This document shows positions 39,150-45,500 of a stretch of DNA of 48,449 nt, one piece after another (position 1 is the first letter of the stretch; each line of letters starts with the position of its first letter). The stretch comes from a virus: positions 1 through 48,449 of the IMG/VR virus record IMGVR_UViG_3300006737_007703; one strand, 5' to 3'. Position numbers and translations under genes: made by a program. Under the pieces are notes generated by a model, which worked only from the letters and a program-made list of their open reading frames with translations, made no database searches and had not been told where the DNA came from.

Positions 39150-39286
39150 AAAGAAAAAATACTACAGTAAAAGAACGAAAAGTTAAAAGGCGCCCGGGCT
39201 GCCCTTCTAAAAAGAAAAGCTCTAATAATAAAAACAGCAAGTGCTATAAAAAGAAGTATAGGGGCCAAGGTAAAACTAGAAAGTAA
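39146..39286 (+). CDS. 46-aa highly basic protein with AT-hook-like core
   Basis: ATG at 39146 overlaps the previous stop (ATGA) and its TAA overlaps the next ATG (TAATG), so it is embedded in an operon. Roughly half the 46 residues are Lys or Arg. KRRPGCPSKKK at 14-24 resembles the AT-hook core (R/K-G-R-P flanked by basic residues), with RPGCP in place of GRP. Two Cys (19 and 33) are present. Inference: a minor-groove DNA-binding or packaging protein for the AT-rich genome. Confidence 0.55.
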   Translation: MKRKNTTVKERKVKRRPGCPSKKKSSNNKNSKCYKKKYRGQGKTRK

Positions 39287-39843
39287 TGCCTAAGTGTTTA
39301 GTATTTAGCACAGTTACAGACAAAGATAAACGAGCTGTAGCTTTTAAGTATTGGATAAATGTTGAGAAAGACTATAGAACTGCTTTAGCGTATACAGGAT
39401 TTGATTATGATAGAGAGGAGGAGTTAGATGGTATTTCAAACTATTTTTTCAACTCTTCTGATAAATGTAATATAAAAAATTTCTTAACATTCTATAACTA
39501 TTTTAAAGATGAAAGTAAACATCAATACGATTATTATTTTCTAGTTAACAGTAACTTGCTCTTCCCCAATTATTTTTTACGCGATTATTTTAAAGAGTTA
39601 GCAATTATTAAAGCTGACATAAGTACTCCAGCCTTTGAAAAAGGTAGTAAGCATAAAAAACTTACTCAGCGGACTAATTGTAGAACGTTTGAAATTAATT
39701 CCTGTAGCGATGAAGTAGTATGTTTGTCTAAACGCGCAGTTAAAAAGTTAATATCCTTAGACAAAAAAGTAAAATTTAACTCGAAAACATTTGATGGCTT
39801 ATCATTCATGGCAATAAATTTTACTCCCATTAAATATGTTTAA
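39286..39843 (+). CDS. Hypothetical protein, possibly glycosyltransferase-like
   Basis: 185 residues. HQYDYYFLVNSNLLFPNYFL near 79-98, then IIKADISTPAFEKGSKHKKL near 107-126, recalls the order of strands around the active site in GT-A-like DUF707 proteins, but no clear DxD is present (VNSN instead), so it could be a non-catalytic relative or unrelated. The rest is basic. It lies between a basic protein and a fibre gene, with TAATG overlaps on both sides. Confidence 0.5.
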   Translation: MPKCLVFSTVTDKDKRAVAFKYWINVEKDYRTALAYTGFDYDREEELDGISNYFFNSSDKCNIKNFLTFYNYFKDESKHQYDYYFLVNSNLLFPNYFLRDYFKELAIIKADISTPAFEKGSKHKKLTQRTNCRTFEINSCSDEVVCLSKRAVKKLISLDKKVKFNSKTFDGLSFMAINFTPIKYV

Positions 39844-40454
39844 TGGGTAGATTTTTTAATTTTAAAGGTTTAAGTGGAATAAGAGTTTCTTTCGATCCGG
39901 AAGTAGTAGATGGTAATCAACTACTAACTTATAATTTTAGCTTAACGGGTAATCAGTTTAACGAGCCTAATCCCGTTTACCTTTCTGCGGGTAATGACTT
40001 ATCTTTGCTTAGAAATGATTCTAATTTTATTACTGCTAATCAAGCAGATGACAAATATTTAGAAAAATCTGGAGGTACAATTACCGGTAATTTAAAAGTA
40101 CAAGATACTTTTGCTATAGAACGAGAAGGTCACCGTATAGAACAAAAAAGTTTCGTTACTCAAAATATTGGTACTACAACTACTAAAGTTGCAGTATTTA
40201 GTAGAACAAATTTAAAGTTAGTAAAGTACCTTCTTACAATTTTTAGCGATTCAGGTTCTACCTCTTGTGAAGTTTTAGTCTCTCATAACGGAACATCTGT
40301 ATCTGGAACCGTTTACGGTATAGTTGATGCTCAAAATAATAGTGAATTAGACGATATTAGTATATCACTTTCGAATGACGAAGTATTTTTAAATATATCA
40401 TCAACAGATGAAGAAAGAACTGCTATAATTAAAGGAGAAGCTATATATTCTTAA
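39843..40454 (+). CDS. Short fibre protein with a shared tip domain
   Basis: 203 residues. The N-terminal 85 residues contain phrases typical of phage fibre proteins (NPVYLSAGNDLSLL near 37-50, SGGTITGNLKV near 76-86). Residues about 100-203 match, by eye, the C-terminal end of the protein at 40479: (K/S)-x-x-x-EVLVSHNGTSV versus EMLVSYNDTSV, and Y-(G/A)-I-(V/L)-D-(A/S)-Q. This suggests a common receptor-binding or trimerisation tip. It has no late promoter of its own that I can see and begins within the preceding stop (TAATG). Confidence 0.7.
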   Translation: MGRFFNFKGLSGIRVSFDPEVVDGNQLLTYNFSLTGNQFNEPNPVYLSAGNDLSLLRNDSNFITANQADDKYLEKSGGTITGNLKVQDTFAIEREGHRIEQKSFVTQNIGTTTTKVAVFSRTNLKLVKYLLTIFSDSGSTSCEVLVSHNGTSVSGTVYGIVDAQNNSELDDISISLSNDEVFLNISSTDEERTAIIKGEAIYS

Positions 40455-40462
40455 TGTTTCGA

Positions 40463-40470
40463 AATAAATA
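40463..40470 (+). promoter_or_regulatory. T4-type late promoter of the coiled-coil fibre
   Basis: AATAAATA, 8 bases before ATG 40479. The expected start of the mRNA is only about 3 bases upstream of the ATG. Confidence 0.6.
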
Positions 40471-40478
40471 TATACAGA

Positions 40479-42461
40479 ATGTTAGCTACTCAAGAAGTTG
40501 ATTTATCAGAAATTAAAAAGCTTGAAAACTTTTTAAAGGAAAGCTTACACTCACTTAAAAGAGAACTTAAAAACGATTCGTCTTTCTTGTTAAATAAGAT
40601 TAATAATCTAGATTACAAAAAGGTTATTACAGAAGATACAGAAAAAAACAATATTCTTCTTAAAAAAGAAATTGATTATGAGCTCGAATCATTTTATGAG
40701 CAAAAAGTTCTAGCCTTATCTCCAAGAATAGAAAATAATAAACAAGTCTTAGAAGAGTATGGAATTAAATTTAATTTACTTAAAGAGCAATTCGCAGAGG
40801 AAATAGCTAATTTAGTAAGAGCTGATGAAGCAACTGCTGATAAAGTTAGTGAAGCTTATAATAATTTAAATGTAAATTTACAAGAAAGCTTTTCTACGGC
40901 TTCACAAAAGGTAGAAGAAGTAAAGTCTCATTTAAATGAATCATTAAAGATAATTGATGAAGCTCATACTGATATAACATCTAAGGTTGATAATCTAAAA
41001 GAAGAGATGAATTCTTCCTCTTCTGTTCTTACAAATAAAATAACATCAATTAAAGATCAATTATCTAATTCAATAAAATTACTTGATGAAAAGTTATTAA
41101 AGAGAATAGATGATCAGACTTATAGTAAAGTAAAAGAAGATATATTTTTAAAATCTATTGAAAAAAGTAAAGAGTTAACTGAAAAGGTTGATAAAGATAA
41201 AAGTATACTTGAGCAAAAGCTAGAAGAAGCTGAACAATTAATTGAAAATAAGTATCAACAATCTAAGAAAGACTTACAACAATATAAAGATCTTTTAGAG
41301 AAAAAAGATTCTATACTTGAAGATAGTATTAGGACATCAACTAAAAAATATAATAGACTTCTTAATAGGAAAACTAAATCTGTTTATTCTTCAATAGAGG
41401 TTGTAAAGGAAGAATTAACAGAAAAAGCTGAAAAAGCTAATTTAAAAATAAATGAATATTTTAATTCCAGAATTAATAAAATTCAAACAGAATATGCTAC
41501 ACTAAATGATAATACAAAACAAGGTATTATTAGGCTTATAGAAGATAAAAAGAAGGTATTAAAGGAAGATATACAAAGAGAGATTAGAAGCTTAAAAGAT
41601 ATTATTAACAACGATGTAAAGAATGAAGTAAGGCAATTAAAAGATTTTATAACGGATAATATACCCGAGCAACCTGAAGAAGAGGAAGAAGAGTTTAATC
41701 CGGAGAAATTTAAATCTCAGTTTGAAAGTACAATCAATCAACGATTTAGTGATGAGCTAAGAAATTTACGACGTCATATAGAAAATTATGGTGGTGGAGG
41801 AGGATCTGTCGGAGTACAAGCCAAAGACAGTAATTTAGATGTAAAGAGCTTAGATGCATCACAGACCCTACTTTCAGGAGGTAGAGATTTAGCTGACATC
41901 TTTGCTAAAGCAGCTGATGCAGGAGTTACAAATGTAGTAGCTGGGGATGGTTTAACCGGAGGCGGGACAACGAGCACGGTAACTTTAAATGCCGCAGCCG
42001 GTGATGGTATAACTGTTAATGCAGATAGTATTCAGGTTAACAATACAGTAGCTAGAACTAATGCTACTAATACCTTTTCCCAATCTTTAAGCGCTAGTAA
42101 TAAAGTAGTTTTATCTGATGAATTACAACAAAGAAGCAATACTACTATAACTAAAAGAAATATTTTTAATGGCACCGTAGGGACTAGTGAAGCAACTATT
42201 AATACTTTTGATAAAGGAGGATTAAAATCTGCTAAATTAGTAGTAACATTATCAAAGAGTACTAAGCGTACTACATTCGAAATGTTAGTAAGCTATAATG
42301 ATACATCTGTTTTTTCTACTACATATGCTATTTTAGATTCTCAAGCTGATTCTTTACTAGAATCAGTAGATGCTAGTAGTTCAGGCTCAACAATTGATAT
42401 AGACATAACAGGGTCAGAAAGTGGTATAGCTTGTATAGTGGAAGGTACATCTTTTTATTAA
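40479..42461 (+). CDS. Long coiled-coil tail fibre
   Basis: 660 residues. Residues about 1-410 are nearly all helical, Glu/Lys/Leu-rich with heptad spacing, predicting an extended coiled-coil shaft. Then a glycine hinge (GGGGGSVG near 442-449), a LLSGGRDLADIFAKAADAG module, a GDGLTGGGTTSTVTL module and a C-terminal tip domain shared with the 39843 protein. GRDLADIF and GLTGGG are the same units repeated in the giant gene that follows, so the fibre genes exchange modules. A late promoter sits 8 bases upstream of the ATG. Likely a trimeric tail fibre. Confidence 0.8.
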   Translation: MLATQEVDLSEIKKLENFLKESLHSLKRELKNDSSFLLNKINNLDYKKVITEDTEKNNILLKKEIDYELESFYEQKVLALSPRIENNKQVLEEYGIKFNLLKEQFAEEIANLVRADEATADKVSEAYNNLNVNLQESFSTASQKVEEVKSHLNESLKIIDEAHTDITSKVDNLKEEMNSSSSVLTNKITSIKDQLSNSIKLLDEKLLKRIDDQTYSKVKEDIFLKSIEKSKELTEKVDKDKSILEQKLEEAEQLIENKYQQSKKDLQQYKDLLEKKDSILEDSIRTSTKKYNRLLNRKTKSVYSSIEVVKEELTEKAEKANLKINEYFNSRINKIQTEYATLNDNTKQGIIRLIEDKKKVLKEDIQREIRSLKDIINNDVKNEVRQLKDFITDNIPEQPEEEEEEFNPEKFKSQFESTINQRFSDELRNLRRHIENYGGGGGSVGVQAKDSNLDVKSLDASQTLLSGGRDLADIFAKAADAGVTNVVAGDGLTGGGTTSTVTLNAAAGDGITVNADSIQVNNTVARTNATNTFSQSLSASNKVVLSDELQQRSNTTITKRNIFNGTVGTSEATINTFDKGGLKSAKLVVTLSKSTKRTTFEMLVSYNDTSVFSTTYAILDSQADSLLESVDASSSGSTIDIDITGSESGIACIVEGTSFY

Positions 42462-42478
42462 ATTAGACATACATGCGG

Positions 42479-42486
42479 AATAAATA
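42479..42486 (+). promoter_or_regulatory. T4-type late promoter of the giant fibre
   Basis: AATAAATA, 28 bases before ATG 42515. This is the one late promoter here with a true leader, about 23 bases. Confidence 0.6.
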
Positions 42487-42491
42487 ATAGC

Positions 42492-42509
42492 GAGGGGAGA
42501 GTGAACCTC
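42492..42509 (+). promoter_or_regulatory. Leader hairpin with Shine-Dalgarno-like loop
   Basis: GAGG (42492-42495) pairs with CCTC (42506-42509); the loop starts GGAGAG, which is Shine-Dalgarno-like. The stem brings that sequence nearer to ATG 42515. It is one of the few Shine-Dalgarno-like signals in the window. Confidence 0.4.
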
Positions 42510-42514
42510 ATGTT

Positions 42515-45500
42515 ATGTCCAATAAAGATTTTAAGGTAAAGAACGGGCTTACTGTCACTGAAAGTTTATCAGTTGGAGCAGGAGCTAATGTAGTAGGCTT
42601 AAGTGCATCGTCAACACGTAACGGATTTGTTTCAGCAGGACGAGACTTAGCTGATATTTTTGGAGGAAGCGGATCTGGAACAATAGAAGGAGTAACTGCT
42701 GGTTCAGGTTTATCTGGAGGTGGTACATCTGGTACAGTTACTTTAACTGTAGGAAGAGGGGATGGAGTAACTATAACAGATAATACAGTAGCTGTTGATA
42801 GTACAGTAGTAAGAACTTCCGGTAATCAAACTATAGCAGGTTGTAAGACATTTTCCGATAACACAACAATAACTGGAAACTTATCTGTTACAGGAGACAT
42901 AACATGTATAGATACTACCATATCTACTACTTCAGCTCTTTCAGTAGTAAATGCTGGTACAGGACCAGCTTTATTTGTACAACAAGATGGTAGTCAACCT
43001 ATAGCTCACTTTGTTGACAAGAACGGAGATGATATATTCTTTAATGATAATGGTACTATTCAAACGCCTTACTTAAGCGCCGGTAGAAACACATGCTTTG
43101 GTAATTGCGTAGGTATAGGTACTAACTCACCGGACTATACTTTGGATGTAGCCGGTGACATTGGCGTTGACCAATACATCTACCACAACGGAGATCCTAA
43201 CACTTATCTTAATTTTACAGATGATAGACTTAGATTTAATATTGGTGGTATATCGTACATAGATTTAAACGATGCTGGCGCCCAGCCACATGATATTACA
43301 TTCAATGATGGTGGTAATAATGTAGATGTTACTATTAAGGGTACCGGTGCTAATGAAGGTAACCCGTTATTGAAGACTGATGCATCTACAAATAGGGTAG
43401 GAATCAACGGTATAGGTGCTCCTGAAGCCGAATTGGAGGTTGATGGTACTATTCTAGCCACTGGCTCCGATCCTCATATTGGTATTGGTACAACTTCACC
43501 CGGAGAAGCGCTTACTGTATCCGGAAACATAAGTTCTAATGGTAGTCTTAGTGCTTCAGGTTCAGGATTTAATTATTTGGAGGGAAGGCTTGGTATTAAT
43601 ACAAATAGACCAGATTATATGCTTGATGTAGCTGGTAGTGTTGGTATTGGGGCATGTCTTATCCACAACGGAGATGATGATACTTTCATTAGTTTTTCTG
43701 ATGATGATATTAATATTCAAGCAGGTGGTGTTAATTTTATAGACATTACTCAGGATACTAACAACGAAATCACTTTTAACGAAACAGGCGCAGACATAGA
43801 CTTTAGAGCTGAAGGAGACTCTGACACGCACTTACTTTTTGTTGATGCTGGTAATGATAAAATAGGTATAGGTACTGCTGCACCTGGAGAAAAACTTACC
43901 GTTGGAGGAAGTATAAGCTCTAATGGTCACTTTACAACAGAGTCATTAAGCGTTTCATCAACTAATAACGGTATCTTATCCGCTGGTCGGGATTTAGCTG
44001 ATATATTCGCTACTAGTGCAGGTAATGTAGATGGCTCTGGAACTGCAGATACTGTAACCCTTTGGGCTGATAGTAATACAATCTGTTCAAGTCCTGTTAC
44101 AAAAACTGAACTCGGTTGTTTAGACGGCTTAGCAGCTACTACAGCTGAACTAAATTGCTTAGATGGCTTAACAGCTACTACAGCTGAACTTAATTGCTTA
44201 GACGGCTTAACTTCGCAGACCTGTGAACTAAACTGCTTAGATGGTCTTAATTCTACAACAGCTGAACTTAATACTTTAGATGGCTTTACTGGCGATAAAG
44301 ATGATCTTAACTACGCAAAAGACTTAAAAGCAACCGGGGTAACAACTACGGAGTTTAATTGCTTAGACGGCTTAACTTCGCAGACCTGTGAACTAAACTG
44401 CTTAGATGGTCTTAATTCTACTACAACTGAACTTAATTGTCTTGATGGTTTAACAGCTACTACAGCTGAACTAAATAGAGTCGATGGGGTAACAGAGAAT
44501 GTACAACTTCAAACAGCTCAACTTAGCAGTATATCAGTTAAAACTATTGGTGAAAGCTCACAAACTATAGCAGGAGACCTAAGCTCAAATGGTCACTTTA
44601 CAACAGAGTCATTAAGTGTTTCATCAACAAATAATGGTATTTTATCTGCTGGAAGAGACTTAGCTGATATATTTGCGACAAGCGCAGGAAACATAACAGG
44701 TGTTACTGCAGGTACTGGTTTATCTGGTGGAGGAACTAATGGAGATGTTACATTAGATATAGGTAGAGGGGATGGTATAACTTTAACAAACAATGCAGTT
44801 GCTGTTGATGGTACAGTCTTAAGAACTACGGGAGCGGAAGCTACAGGCTTAAGCGCTACTTCTACTCTAAACGGTATAGTTTCCGCAGGACGTGATCTTG
44901 ATACTATATTTCAAACAGTTATAACAGGAGCTGCTTCAACTATTACTGATAGTAATGTTACAGGAGATAGAGCAGTTATATCAAATGGTGATGGTAAGAT
45001 TGCTGTAAGTAATGTTACAGCAACGGAATTAGGATGCCTTGATGGCTTAACTTCACAGACCTGTGAACTTAACTGCTTAGATGGTCTTAATTCTACTACA
45101 GCTGAACTTAATACCTTAGATGGGTTTACCGGGGATAAAGATGATCTCAACTACGCTAAAGATTTAAAAGCTACAGGTGTAACAACTACAGAATTTGATT
45201 GCCTTGATGGCTTAACTTCACAGACCTGTGAACTTAACTGCTTAGATGGTCTTAATTCTACTACAGCTGAACTTAACTGTCTTGATGGTTTAACTGCTAC
45301 TACAGCAGAGCTAAATTACTCTGATGGGGTTACAAGTAATATTCAAACGCAACTTGATAATACAGTTCATTTAACTGGTAAAGCCTCTCAAGCTGTCACA
45401 AGCAAGCTTAGCGCTACTGAACTTTATTCCGGGTCTGTATCAGTATCATCAACTAATGGTGGTATTATATCAGCAGGGAGAGATCTAGCAGATATATTTG

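Noticed and set aside
39192-39199. 8-bp palindrome GCCCGGGC
   Set aside because: Explained by Arg-Pro-Gly-Cys codons in the basic protein; no second copy seen to suggest a site.
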